Source of the DNA: Caloramator quimbayensis
GTDB lineage: Bacteria > Bacillota > Clostridia > Clostridiales > Caloramatoraceae
DNA length: 64,000 nucleotides
Direction of reading: 5' to 3'
NCBI RefSeq assembly: GCF_900167605.1
Contig: NZ_FUYH01000011.1
Coordinates: 1-64,000, forward strand
Shown one piece after another: positions 36,873 to 45,886 of the stretch. Position 1 is the stretch's first letter; every line of letters begins with the position of its first letter. The position numbers and the translations under genes are program-made. Below the pieces are notes generated by a model that did not search any database, had not been told where the DNA came from, and saw only the letters and a program-made list of their open reading frames with translations.

Positions 36873-38390
36873 TTGAATGGGGAAAATTTCATACTGGAAA
36901 TGAACAATATTTCGAAAGAATTTCCCGGCGTAAAGGCACTTGATAATGTAACATTACAAGTACGCCCCGGCACAGTTCATGCACTCATGGGTGAAAATGG
37001 TGCAGGAAAATCAACTCTTATGAAATGTTTGTTTGGTATATATAAACATGATTCAGGAGAAATAATAATTGACGGTAATAAAGTTGAGATAAAAGATTCA
37101 AAAACTGCTATTAATTTAGGTATTTCTATGATACATCAAGAACTGCATCCTATTCCGTATAGGAGCGTTATGGAGAATATTTGGCTTGGGCGTTTTCCAA
37201 TGAAAAATTATGTTTTGTTTAAACTTATTGATAATAAGAAGATGCATGAAGATACAATTAATTTATTCAGAAATCTTAATATAAATATAGAACCCAATAC
37301 AATTGTAGGTACTATGTCAGTATCAAAAATACAATTAATGGAAATAGCTAAAGCTGTTTCTTATAATTCAAAGGTTATTATCATGGACGAGCCCACATCT
37401 TCTTTAACAGAAGATGAAGTAGATCATTTATTTACTATAATAAGGGATCTTAAAAATAGAGGGGTATCTATTATTTATATAACTCATAAAATAGATGAGG
37501 TTCTGAAAATAGCTGATGAAGTTACAATAATGAGAGACGGTAAAAAAATGGGAACATGGGTAGCCTCAGAACTTACAAGAGATTTAATAATATCAAAAAT
37601 GGTAGGACGTGAACTTACAAATATGTTTCCACCAAAGAGTAATGTACCAGGAGAAGTGGTTTTAAGAGTTGAAAATCTTACATCACCTTTCCCAAAATCA
37701 TTTAAGAATGTTTCCTTTGAGCTTAGAAAAGGTGAGATACTTGGGATAGGAGGACTAGTTGGAGCACAACGTACTGAGCTAGTAGAAGCCATTTTTGGAC
37801 TCCGTTCAATTGAATCTGGAAAGATATTTATTAAAGATAAAGAAGTAAATATAAAATCACCGACTTATGCAAAAAACCATAGAATAGCGCTTTTAACAGA
37901 AGAACGAAGGGCAACAGGAATTTTTCCTATGCTTAGTGTTCTTGAAAATACAGTTATTGCTAATATAAAAGCATATAGAAAGCCGAGCCTTTTATTAGAT
38001 AATAAAAAAATAAGAAAAGATGTAGAAAGAAGTATAGAAATGCTTAAAATAAAAACACCTTCCTATAAGACATTGATAAAAAATCTGTCAGGTGGCAATC
38101 AGCAGAAAGTGCTGATTGCAAGATGGCTGCTTACAACGCCAGATATATTAATATTAGATGAACCTACAAGGGGTATAGATGTTGGGGCAAAATATGAAAT
38201 ATATACTATAATAGCTGAACTTGCAAAGCAGGGAAAGAGCATAATAATGATATCTTCTGAAATGCCGGAATTAATAGGCATGTCTGATAGAATTATGGTT
38301 ATGTGCGAAGGAAGAATGTCTGGAATTATAGAAGGTAATAAAGTGACTGAAGAAGAAATAATGCGCCTTGCTACTAAGTTCATAGCATAG
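36873..38390 (+). CDS. mglA: Galactose/methyl-galactoside ABC transporter ATPase MglA
   Basis: A 505-residue tandem ATPase of the CUT2 class. The first domain has Walker A GENGAGKST near residue 43, a degenerate signature (MSVSKIQLMEIAKA), and Walker B VIIMDEPTSSL. The second has a degenerate GGLVGAQRTEL in place of Walker A, signature LSGGNQQKV and ILILDEPTRGIDVGAK; this asymmetry is normal for the class. TTG 36873 is chosen because GGGAGG at 36859-36864 is well spaced and the upstream frame lacks homology. Confidence 0.94.
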   Translation: MNGENFILEMNNISKEFPGVKALDNVTLQVRPGTVHALMGENGAGKSTLMKCLFGIYKHDSGEIIIDGNKVEIKDSKTAINLGISMIHQELHPIPYRSVMENIWLGRFPMKNYVLFKLIDNKKMHEDTINLFRNLNINIEPNTIVGTMSVSKIQLMEIAKAVSYNSKVIIMDEPTSSLTEDEVDHLFTIIRDLKNRGVSIIYITHKIDEVLKIADEVTIMRDGKKMGTWVASELTRDLIISKMVGRELTNMFPPKSNVPGEVVLRVENLTSPFPKSFKNVSFELRKGEILGIGGLVGAQRTELVEAIFGLRSIESGKIFIKDKEVNIKSPTYAKNHRIALLTEERRATGIFPMLSVLENTVIANIKAYRKPSLLLDNKKIRKDVERSIEMLKIKTPSYKTLIKNLSGGNQQKVLIARWLLTTPDILILDEPTRGIDVGAKYEIYTIIAELAKQGKSIIMISSEMPELIGMSDRIMVMCEGRMSGIIEGNKVTEEEIMRLATKFIA

Positions 38391-38404
38391 GAGGGATAAC
38401 ATAA

Positions 38405-39409
38405 ATGCAAAACGTGAAAATAAAAAAGACAATAAATTTTATTTCACAGAATTTTATATATCTATTTTTATTATTGCTTATTATAATAATTGCTTTTATT
38501 AATCCTAATTTTTTATCATTGACATGTCTTCGTGATATATTGCTGCAATGCTCAACAAGGGTTATCATTGCAGTTGGTATGTTCTGTATATTGCTTACTG
38601 GTGGGGTTGATCTCGGAGCAGGCCGTGTCATAGGATTTACAGCTGTCCTTTCAGCATCAATGCTTCAAACTACAGATTATGCAAGAAGATTCTATCCAAA
38701 TCTTCCCCAACAGCCACTTTTTATTCCAATATTAATCGCACTGCTTGCGGGAGTTGTTGTTGGAATTCTTAATGGTATAATTATATCTAGATTCAGTGTT
38801 CCGCCTTTTATTGCAACCCTTGGAACACAGGTAATTGTTTATGGTATTACTTCTATTTATTTTGATCTTCCTCCTAATAATTCACAGCCTATAGGAGGCT
38901 TAAGAAAGGATTTTACTTTTCTTGGTTCAGGGTCTATAGGAGGTATTCCTATTATTGTTATATTAGCTATACTTATAGCAGCAATAGCATGGTTAGTATT
39001 TACAAAAACATCCTTTGGTAAAAACACCTATGCTATAGGAGGAAATAGACAAGCAGCAGAAGTATCTGGAATTAATGTAAAGATGACCTTGTTTATTATA
39101 TATACTGTAGCATCTTTATGTTTTGCATTTGCAGGTGTTTTGGAGGCAGCAAGAACAGGAGGTGCAACTAATAACTATGGGTTTATGTACGAATTTGATG
39201 CAATAGCAGCATGTTTTGTTGGTGGAGTATCAACTACAGGAGGTATAGGAACTATTCCAGGAGTATTGGCCGGAGTATTTATATTTGGGGTTATAAACTA
39301 TGGATTAACTTTCATAGGTATTAACCCGTACTGGCAGTATATTTTAAAGGGAATAGTTATAGTTTTTGCAGTAGCCTTTGATATAAGAAAATATATAGCT
39401 AAAAAGTAA
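38405..39409 (+). CDS. mglC: Galactose/methyl-galactoside ABC transporter permease MglC
   Basis: A 334-residue CUT2 permease with about nine hydrophobic segments. Characteristic elements are LLTGGVDLGAGRV near residue 60, FSVPPFIATLGTQVIVYGI near 136, YAIGGNRQAAEVSGINV near 215 and FVGGVSTTGGIGTIPGVLAGV near 275. It begins 15 bases after mglA and ends the rightward operon at a strong palindrome. Confidence 0.94.
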   Translation: MQNVKIKKTINFISQNFIYLFLLLLIIIIAFINPNFLSLTCLRDILLQCSTRVIIAVGMFCILLTGGVDLGAGRVIGFTAVLSASMLQTTDYARRFYPNLPQQPLFIPILIALLAGVVVGILNGIIISRFSVPPFIATLGTQVIVYGITSIYFDLPPNNSQPIGGLRKDFTFLGSGSIGGIPIIVILAILIAAIAWLVFTKTSFGKNTYAIGGNRQAAEVSGINVKMTLFIIYTVASLCFAFAGVLEAARTGGATNNYGFMYEFDAIAACFVGGVSTTGGIGTIPGVLAGVFIFGVINYGLTFIGINPYWQYILKGIVIVFAVAFDIRKYIAKK

Positions 39410-39428
39410 TAACAAAAACTCATAATTT

Positions 39429-39479
39429 ATGATAACTTTTCCTCTCCGGTGCCAGGCACCGGAGAGGAAAAGTTATCAT
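39429..39479. repeat. 51-bp near-perfect palindrome between convergent genes
   Basis: Arms of 25 bases (39429-39453 with 39455-39479) are perfectly complementary around a single central base; the core GGTGCCAGGCACC is GC-rich, unlike the surroundings. It overlaps the stop codon of the leftward ABC-F gene and lacks a T-run outside the stem. It would form an extremely stable hairpin in either transcript and may act as a bidirectional terminator or be a REP-like unit. Confidence 0.8.
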
Positions 39480-41395
39480 TCTTCAGCTTCAGCTAAAAGG
39501 TTTTCCCATCTTTCGTAAAGCGCGTCGAGGTATTTTTTAGCATCTTCAAATTCTTTATTAACTTCAAAGGACTTTTCAGGATTAGAATATACTTCCTCAA
39601 GACACATAAGATTTTGAAGTTCATGTATTTTTGAATCGACTTTTTCGATTTCCTTTTCTATATCTTTAATCATCTGCTTTTGCTGTTTCTTTTTCTCTTG
39701 TATTTCTCTTAACTTTCTTTTTTCCTCCCGTATCTCAGTTTTAGTTTTCCCTTCAGTATTTACTACTATTTCATCTATTGCGCTGTTTTTCTTAGCAATA
39801 TAATATTGAAAATTTCCAAGATATTCGGTTATGTTTCCATCTTTCATTTCAATTATTTTGTTTATTACCTTATTTAAAAAGTATCTGTCGTGGGAAATTA
39901 CAAAAAGGGTTCCTTCATATTCGAGCAGTGCCTTTTCAAGGGCTTCTCTTGATAATATATCGAGGTGATTTGTAGGCTCATCAAGAAGCAGAAAGTTTGC
40001 TTTTGAGAGCATTAGTTTTAATAATGAGAGCCTGCATTTTTCCCCTCCAGAGAGTGTTTCAACCCTTTTAAAAACATCATCTCCTGAAAATAAAAAAGCT
40101 GCAAGATAATTCCTAACCTGTGTTATAGTAAGGTCTGGATATTCATCCCAAATTTCATCAAGGACTATTTTGTCCATAGATAAATCCTTTTGCTCCTGAT
40201 CATAGTAGCCTATATATACGTTTTTGCCGATTCTTACATAACCATTATCATAGGGCATGTTATTACATATTATTTTAAACAAAGTGCTTTTCCCTTTACC
40301 GTTTTCTCCAATTAAGGCGGTTCTTTCTCCCCTTCTTATCATAAATGAAAGGTTAGTAAACAGCGTTTTATCATCAAAGGATTTTGAAAGATTTTCAACT
40401 ATTAGAACATCGTTTCCGCTTCTGCATTTTACATCAAATTCAATTCTTGTTGATTTACTCTCTATATTTGGTCTGTCTAATCTCTCAATTCTCTCGAGAG
40501 CCTTTTCCCTGCTTTCAGCCTGTTTTATGCTTTTTTCTCTGTTGTAGGAGCGGTATCTTTCTATTATTTCTTCAAGCCTTTTTATTTCCTTTTGTTGAAG
40601 AGAATATTCCTTCATCCTCTGCTCAAAGCGTTTTTCTCTTTCAGAAATAAAGAAAGAATAATTTCCGTTATATTCTTCAATAATTCCATCAGTAAGTTCA
40701 AAGGTTTTATTTGTAATAACATCGAGAAAGTATCTGTCGTGGGATATTATTAAAACAGTTCCTTTATAGTCCTTAAGGAAGTTTTCAAGAAATTCTATAG
40801 CGTCAAGGTCGAGATGGTTAGTAGGCTCATCAAGAAGAAGAATGTCAGGATTTGATAAAAGAAGTTTTGATAGTGCAACCCTTGTTTTCTGACCTCCTGA
40901 TAAATATGCTATGTTTTTTGAAAAATCTTGCGATGAAATTCCAAGGCCAATAAGCATACCTTTGACAAAACTTTCACAACCATAGCCATTATTCCTTTCA
41001 TATTCTTCCTGAAGATGACCATATTCATTAAGCAGCTTTTTATATTCATCAGAATCAAGGCTTTTATGGGACATAAGGTTTTCAAGCTCTCTTAAGCGCA
41101 CCTCTATCTTTTTTATATTATCAAATACTTTCATAGTTTCATCAAAAACAGTAGAATCATCATCAAGGTTTAAATTTTGTGAAAGATAACCTATTTTTTT
41201 CCCTTGACCTATAAATATATCTCCAGAGTCAGACTTTAAATCCCCGTTAATAATCTTGAATATAGTTGTTTTTCCTGCACCGTTGGAGCCAACAAGACCT
41301 ACCTTTTCATTCTCATTAATTGTGAAAGTAACATCTTTTAAAATTACATCTATTCCATAGGATTTTTGTATTTTATTTAAAGATAATGCTATCAT
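39476..41395 (-). CDS. ABC-F family ribosome-associated ATPase (YdiF-like)
   Basis: A 639-residue soluble tandem ATPase without membrane segments. Domain 1 has GSNGAGKT (residue ~37), LSGGQKTR and LLLDEPTNHLDLDA; a charged inter-domain linker (residues ~240-320) follows; domain 2 has GENGKGKS, LSGGEKCR and LLLDEPTNHLD. A Lys/Glu-rich coiled coil forms the last ~90 residues, as in YdiF-type members. ABC-F proteins act at the ribosomal E site, in translation or antibiotic protection. No resistance role can be assigned here. Confidence 0.93.
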   Translation of the reverse strand: MIALSLNKIQKSYGIDVILKDVTFTINENEKVGLVGSNGAGKTTIFKIINGDLKSDSGDIFIGQGKKIGYLSQNLNLDDDSTVFDETMKVFDNIKKIEVRLRELENLMSHKSLDSDEYKKLLNEYGHLQEEYERNNGYGCESFVKGMLIGLGISSQDFSKNIAYLSGGQKTRVALSKLLLSNPDILLLDEPTNHLDLDAIEFLENFLKDYKGTVLIISHDRYFLDVITNKTFELTDGIIEEYNGNYSFFISEREKRFEQRMKEYSLQQKEIKRLEEIIERYRSYNREKSIKQAESREKALERIERLDRPNIESKSTRIEFDVKCRSGNDVLIVENLSKSFDDKTLFTNLSFMIRRGERTALIGENGKGKSTLFKIICNNMPYDNGYVRIGKNVYIGYYDQEQKDLSMDKIVLDEIWDEYPDLTITQVRNYLAAFLFSGDDVFKRVETLSGGEKCRLSLLKLMLSKANFLLLDEPTNHLDILSREALEKALLEYEGTLFVISHDRYFLNKVINKIIEMKDGNITEYLGNFQYYIAKKNSAIDEIVVNTEGKTKTEIREEKRKLREIQEKKKQQKQMIKDIEKEIEKVDSKIHELQNLMCLEEVYSNPEKSFEVNKEFEDAKKYLDALYERWENLLAEAEE

Positions 41396-41483
41396 ATTAA
41401 CACCTCATTTCATAGTAACAATGATATTTTACTATTTTGTGATACGTTTTTTCAATGGAATATTTTTTAGAAAATTATTTCGA

Positions 41484-41512
41484 TTGACACATAAATGTTT
41501 ATATATTAACAT
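41484..41512 (+). promoter_or_regulatory. rex promoter with probable Rex operator
   Basis: TTGACA (41484-41489), a 17-base spacer and TAACAT (41507-41512) form a promoter. The near-palindrome ATGTTTATATATTAACAT (41495-41512) covers the -10 region and resembles the clostridial Rex site (TTGTTAA-N4-TTAACAA), suggesting autoregulation. Confidence 0.6.
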
Positions 41513-41608
41513 ATTTATGTAGAACTATATATCAAAGTAAATTAATTATTTTAAAATTTATTAAATAAACTTATATTAAGTTTAATTATATAGGAGTTGA
41601 AAGGTTTT

Positions 41609-42256
41609 ATGAATAAGAAAACTATGATTTCAATGGCTGTTATTAGAAGGCTACCAAAGTATCAAAGATACCTCGGAGAACTTCTTAATAATGACATAAC
41701 GAGAATATCCTCAAAGGAGCTTTCAGAGAGAATAGGTTTTACGGCATCTCAAATAAGGCAGGACTTAAACTGTTTTGGAGATTTCGGACAGCAGGGATAC
41801 GGATATAATGTCAGGGAGCTTTATGATGAAATTAGTAAAATACTCGGACTTACAAGGACTTATACTACTGTAATAATTGGTGCGGGAAATATAGGACAGG
41901 CAGTTGCTAATTATTCTAAATTTGAAAAGCTTGGGTTTGAATTAAAGGGAATATTTGATAAAAATCCAAAGCTTATAGGAATAAAAATAAGAGACATTGA
42001 AGTCAAGGATGTAGATGAACTTTCAGATTTTCTTGAAAGAAATAAAATCGACATTGGAATTATATGTGTACCAAGAACACAGGCGCAGGTAATTGCTGAT
42101 ATATTTGTAAAGAGCGGAATAAAGGCAATTTGGAACTTTGCTCCAACGGATCTTAACGTTCCTGAGGATGTTATTGTTGAAAATGTACATCTTAGTGAGA
42201 GCCTTTTAACTCTCAGCTATAGACTTAATGAAGCTAAACTTTTTGGCGAAGAATAA
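41609..42256 (+). CDS. rex: Redox-sensing transcriptional repressor Rex
   Basis: A 215-residue repressor that senses the NADH/NAD ratio. The N-terminal winged helix (VIRRLPKYQRYL; SSKELSERIGFTASQIRQDL; FGDFGQQGYGYN) leads into a Rossmann domain with VIIGAGNIGQAVANY near residue 85, then a swapped C-terminal helix. ATG 41609 is preferred; the TTG at 41597 lies only one base after the AGGAG. Rex normally represses fermentation and NADH-reoxidising genes. Confidence 0.96.
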   Translation: MNKKTMISMAVIRRLPKYQRYLGELLNNDITRISSKELSERIGFTASQIRQDLNCFGDFGQQGYGYNVRELYDEISKILGLTRTYTTVIIGAGNIGQAVANYSKFEKLGFELKGIFDKNPKLIGIKIRDIEVKDVDELSDFLERNKIDIGIICVPRTQAQVIADIFVKSGIKAIWNFAPTDLNVPEDVIVENVHLSESLLTLSYRLNEAKLFGEE

Positions 42257-42283
42257 ACCTTATCTATTAAGAAGCTGATTAAT

Positions 42284-42313
42284 AAAAGGAGGCATGTAAT
42301 CATGCCTCCTTTT
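42284..42313. terminator. Bidirectional terminator (rex / thioredoxin reductase)
   Basis: A 13-bp perfect stem (42284-42296 with 42301-42313) with A-run on one side and T-run on the other, between convergent genes. Confidence 0.85.
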
Positions 42314-42320
42314 ATTTCAT

Positions 42321-43166
42321 TTATCCTAAATTATCTATATAATCGGCTGCATAAAGGGCTGCAAGCTGTCCCTCTCCAACCGCCTTTGCAATTTGATATG
42401 GCTTTCCTGTAATATCTCCTGCAGCGTAAAGACCTTTAATATTAGTTTCCATGTTTTTATTTACTTTAACATGGGCACCGTCAACTTCAAGTCCTGGTAC
42501 CAAAGTTCCTAATGGATAGCTGTCTTTTATTACAAAGAAACCATCAGCTTCTACCTCACTATTTTTTAAGAGAAGTTTTTTAGCTGTAAAATCTCCTTCA
42601 AATTTTAAAGGAACATCCTTTATTATTTCAACGTTATTGCTGAAATCAAAATCTTCATTTACAGCTGGAACAAAATATACTTTCTTACATACTTCAGATA
42701 AAAATTTGGTTTCTTCAATAGATTCTTTATTGTAGCCAACTACTCCAACTACTTTACCCTTATAAAGAGGGGCATCGCAGGTAGCGCAGTAGCTCACCCC
42801 GGAGCCTAAAAACTTATCCTCATTTTCTATAGATTTTTTAAAATCAACTCCAACGGATAGGATTACTGTCTTTGCCTCAATCATATCTGTTTCAGCCTGA
42901 ATTGAAAAATACCCATCCATTGTATAAATCATATTTACCATTTTAGATGATGTGTGAACATCTAAGGTTTGCAGATGATTGTTCAGTTTCTCAATAAGTT
43001 CGGGACCCTTTATTTCAATAAATCCGGGATAATTATGAATTGAAGGGGACAGCATAACTTTTTTACTGTCCCTTCCAAAAATTATTACGGATTTATTTCG
43101 AGCCTTTGCATTTATTGCTGCAGATATACCTGCAGGACCTTTTCCTATTATAGCAACATCATACAT
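42321..43166 (-). CDS. Thioredoxin reductase-like flavoprotein lacking NADPH-site motifs (FFTR-like)
   Basis: A 281-residue flavoprotein, shorter than the ~310 of NADPH-dependent TrxB. The FAD motif GKGPAGISAA (residues 8-17), the redox-active pair Cys127/Cys130 (SYCATCDAP) and the C-terminal FAD motif GLYAAGDITG are present. The second dinucleotide site reads GVVGYNKESIE instead of GGGNSAxEE, and the HRR-x3-R phosphate-binding motif is replaced by VPAVNED. These are the changes described for the ferredoxin-dependent flavin thioredoxin reductase family of clostridia, so ferredoxin is the probable electron donor. It overlaps the thioredoxin gene by one base. Confidence 0.88.
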   Translation of the reverse strand: MYDVAIIGKGPAGISAAINAKARNKSVIIFGRDSKKVMLSPSIHNYPGFIEIKGPELIEKLNNHLQTLDVHTSSKMVNMIYTMDGYFSIQAETDMIEAKTVILSVGVDFKKSIENEDKFLGSGVSYCATCDAPLYKGKVVGVVGYNKESIEETKFLSEVCKKVYFVPAVNEDFDFSNNVEIIKDVPLKFEGDFTAKKLLLKNSEVEADGFFVIKDSYPLGTLVPGLEVDGAHVKVNKNMETNIKGLYAAGDITGKPYQIAKAVGEGQLAALYAADYIDNLG

Positions 43167-43489
43167 TATATATTTAAGGCTCCTTTTATTGCATCTTCGA
43201 TTTGGTTTTCAGGTCTAAAGCCGACTATTTTTCCAAGGGCTTTACCTTCATTAAATAATATAAGTGTTGGTATGCTTTGAATCCCGAACATATTTGCGCT
43301 CATTGGGTTTTGATCAACATCCACCTTAACAACTTTGAGCTTCCCGTCATATTTGGATGCTATGCTGTCGATTGCTGGTGCAAGCATTTTGCATGGACCA
43401 CACCAGGTAGCCCAGAAATCAACAAGTACCGGCTTATCTGAGTTTAAAACTTCCTCTTTAAAATTTAAATCAGTTGCATGTATAACCAT
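43166..43489 (-). CDS. trxA: Thioredoxin
   Basis: A 107-residue thioredoxin with the active site WCGPCK near residue 30 and the cis-Pro loop SIPTLILF near 73. ATG 43489 is preferred, as GGAGG is 8 bases upstream; an ATG 6 bases earlier abuts the ribosome site. It is co-transcribed and translationally coupled with the flavoprotein that should reduce it. Confidence 0.96.
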   Translation of the reverse strand: MVIHATDLNFKEEVLNSDKPVLVDFWATWCGPCKMLAPAIDSIASKYDGKLKVVKVDVDQNPMSANMFGIQSIPTLILFNEGKALGKIVGFRPENQIEDAIKGALNI

Positions 43490-43669
43490 AATCATTACCT
43501 CCTATTATTTATACCCCTTAGGGGTATTTCTGATATTATAATATTCTTTTCAAAGCAAAATGTCAATATATTTTTACAAACATTTTACCAAAGATGAACT
43601 TAAATTGGAACAAATAATTTAAAAAAAGTGTCATAATAATACGAGAATAAATTACAAAGAGGTGGTTAC

Positions 43670-45817
43670 GTGTCGAAAAAAATAAAAAAAGTAGCACTAT
43701 TCTTTCTCCTGTTCATGTTTATTTTTACACAGTTTTCAGTATCTTATGCAGCATCTTCAAGTTTTACCCCTTACAAAGCAGTAATAACTGCTTCAAGCCT
43801 TAATATTAGACAAACCCCCTCAACCTCAGGAAAGATTGTCGGGTACTATAAGAAGGGAACTATAGTTGATGTAGTAGGTATATCAGGAAGTTTTCTAAAA
43901 ACAAATAAAGGTTATATAGCATCAGCCTATACAAAAAAATATACAACAACATCAACAACTACAGCATCGAGAGGGACAAGCTTTACACCATATAAGGTAA
44001 TCATAACATCGAGCTATCTTAATATAAGACAGGGTCCTTCGACAAGCTATAAAATAGTAGGGAAATATTATAAGAACAACATAGTTGATATAATTGGAGT
44101 GTATGGAAGTTTTCTAAAAACAAATAAAGGTTATATAGCATCTGCCTATACTAAAAAATATGTAGTAGCTGCTCCTGCTACACCTGCACCTACTTCAACT
44201 CCGCCATTATACAGGGCAAAGGTTTTAGCAAGCATACTTTCAATAAGACAGGAAGCTTCATCATCTTCAAAGGAAGTTGGTAAATATTATAGAGGAGATG
44301 TTGTTGATGTATTTGCAAAGGAAGGAAGCTTTCTAAAAACCAGCAAGGGGTATATTTATGAATCCTATACTGAGAGAATACAGGATACATCGAGAGGAAA
44401 TACTTCTAATAATGTAGGCAAATATTTACTTGTAAATGAAGATACCCAGCTTTTATTAAATACAGACGGTACCCATGATGAGAGATATGCAGTAAAGGGT
44501 AAAACATATAAAATTATTGATGAACAAAATGGATATTTTAAAATTAAAATGGGAGCAATATACGGCTACATAGCTGCTGATAAGGTTACAGTTCTTGATT
44601 ATCAGGTAAAGGATAAACTTACTGTTGCATGGAATTATATCTATGCAAAATCTTCAAATTCAATATATTGGAAGGACAATAGCCATTATATAAACAACAA
44701 CAGTGCATCTTATGGTCTTGATGTTATATCCCCTACATGGCTTTATATGACTGGGGATTACAAGAATCCATCATCAATTAAGGTTGCAGAGAAGGCTGAC
44801 AGAGAATATGTAATAAGAGCTCACAGAAACGGATATGAAGTTCATGGACTTTTTTCAGAGTTCAGTGCAGACAGAGCCTATGCTATGTTTACTAATTCGA
44901 GCATTCGCCAAAAGGTTATAGATGATGTGGTAAATTATGCATTAACCTATAATCTTGATGGTATAAACATAGACTTTGAAGCCTTAGGAGTTAAAAACAA
45001 GGCATATTTTACAGCCTTTGTAAAGGATTTATCAGAAAGGCTGCATAAGGCTAACCTTACGGTTTCTGTTGATGTTACCAAAATTACAACTGACAGCAAT
45101 ATTTATTCAGGAGGATATGACAGGGCTGCTCTTTCAAAGTATGTAGATTATGTAATGCTTATGGCTTATGATGAACATTATTCTGGTTCAAAAACTCCAG
45201 GTTCTGTAGGTTCATATCCATGGGTTGATAGTTCAGTAAAAGGGCTTATAAATAGCGGCGTTCCATCGGACAAGCTTATATTAGGTGTTCCATTTTACGC
45301 AAGGGAGTTTACATTATCGATTGATCAGGCAGTACAGGTTGTAATATTTAACACTGACCAGAGCGGTATTTACAGCCAGCCAGTTTTAAGTGATGATTTA
45401 AAAATTGAGAATGCAACTTTAGATGGAAGCTATGGCTACATTTCTTTAGCAAACGGATGGTATACGGTTGAATATAATGGAGGTCAGGCTTATATTCCTG
45501 AGAGCGATGCAACACTAATCAAAATAGGGAATGACAGTCAGACTGTTATAGATTCAAGAGCTTTAAAAATGCAGGCTGTAGCTGATAATAAGGTAAAATA
45601 TAACGGCAGGGTATACTTTGATGATAAAGCAAAACAAAACGTACTTGAATATATAGATTCTGATGGGAATAAACGATTAACATGGATTGAAGATGCGTCA
45701 TCTATGGCATGGAGAATGGATATAGTTAATCAGTACAATTTAAAAGGTATGGCTGCATGGCAGACTGGATTTGAAACAAGAGATATATGGGATGTTATTA
45801 AGCAAAAGCTGAAGTAA
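43670..45817 (+). CDS. Secreted SH3-domain / GH18 cell-wall hydrolase-like protein
   Basis: A 715-residue exported protein: signal peptide (residues 1-27), three bacterial SH3 repeats (about 33-85, 105-160, 175-230; each has SxLNIRQ/LSIRQ...GSFLKTxKGYI), a linker domain, then a GH18 catalytic domain from about 335. The GH18 motif DGINIDFE with its catalytic Glu is near residue 430, and YDEHYSGSKTPG, VPFYAREF and AWQTGFE follow. This architecture is typical of spore or cell-wall lytic enzymes related to YaaH/SleL, which cleave N-acetylglucosaminyl bonds in peptidoglycan. The GTG start follows AGAGGTGG. Confidence 0.9.
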   Translation: MSKKIKKVALFFLLFMFIFTQFSVSYAASSSFTPYKAVITASSLNIRQTPSTSGKIVGYYKKGTIVDVVGISGSFLKTNKGYIASAYTKKYTTTSTTTASRGTSFTPYKVIITSSYLNIRQGPSTSYKIVGKYYKNNIVDIIGVYGSFLKTNKGYIASAYTKKYVVAAPATPAPTSTPPLYRAKVLASILSIRQEASSSSKEVGKYYRGDVVDVFAKEGSFLKTSKGYIYESYTERIQDTSRGNTSNNVGKYLLVNEDTQLLLNTDGTHDERYAVKGKTYKIIDEQNGYFKIKMGAIYGYIAADKVTVLDYQVKDKLTVAWNYIYAKSSNSIYWKDNSHYINNNSASYGLDVISPTWLYMTGDYKNPSSIKVAEKADREYVIRAHRNGYEVHGLFSEFSADRAYAMFTNSSIRQKVIDDVVNYALTYNLDGINIDFEALGVKNKAYFTAFVKDLSERLHKANLTVSVDVTKITTDSNIYSGGYDRAALSKYVDYVMLMAYDEHYSGSKTPGSVGSYPWVDSSVKGLINSGVPSDKLILGVPFYAREFTLSIDQAVQVVIFNTDQSGIYSQPVLSDDLKIENATLDGSYGYISLANGWYTVEYNGGQAYIPESDATLIKIGNDSQTVIDSRALKMQAVADNKVKYNGRVYFDDKAKQNVLEYIDSDGNKRLTWIEDASSMAWRMDIVNQYNLKGMAAWQTGFETRDIWDVIKQKLK

Positions 45818-45840
45818 TACTTCAGCTTTTGCTATTTTTT
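45801..45840 (+). terminator. Intrinsic terminator overlapping the GH18 stop codon
   Basis: A 16-bp perfect stem (45801-45816 with 45818-45833) around the stop codon, followed by ATTTTTT. A TATAAT at 45851-45856 just beyond it may serve the next gene. Confidence 0.85.
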
Positions 45841-45886
45841 AAGTATTTGTTATAATAAATGTAATATGAATTCTGGAGGAATTAAT

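Noticed and set aside
39476-41395. ABC-F protein as an antibiotic resistance determinant
   Set aside because: The YdiF-type C-terminal coiled coil and lack of resistance context fit a housekeeping translation factor; nothing shows drug protection.
41597-41608. TTG 41597 as the rex start
   Set aside because: It lies one base after the AGGAG ribosome site; ATG 41609 has proper spacing and matches Rex N-termini.
43886-44390. Repeats in the SH3 region as a CRISPR or microsatellite
   Set aside because: They are in-frame codons of repeated SH3 domains; no CRISPR array was seen anywhere in the window.
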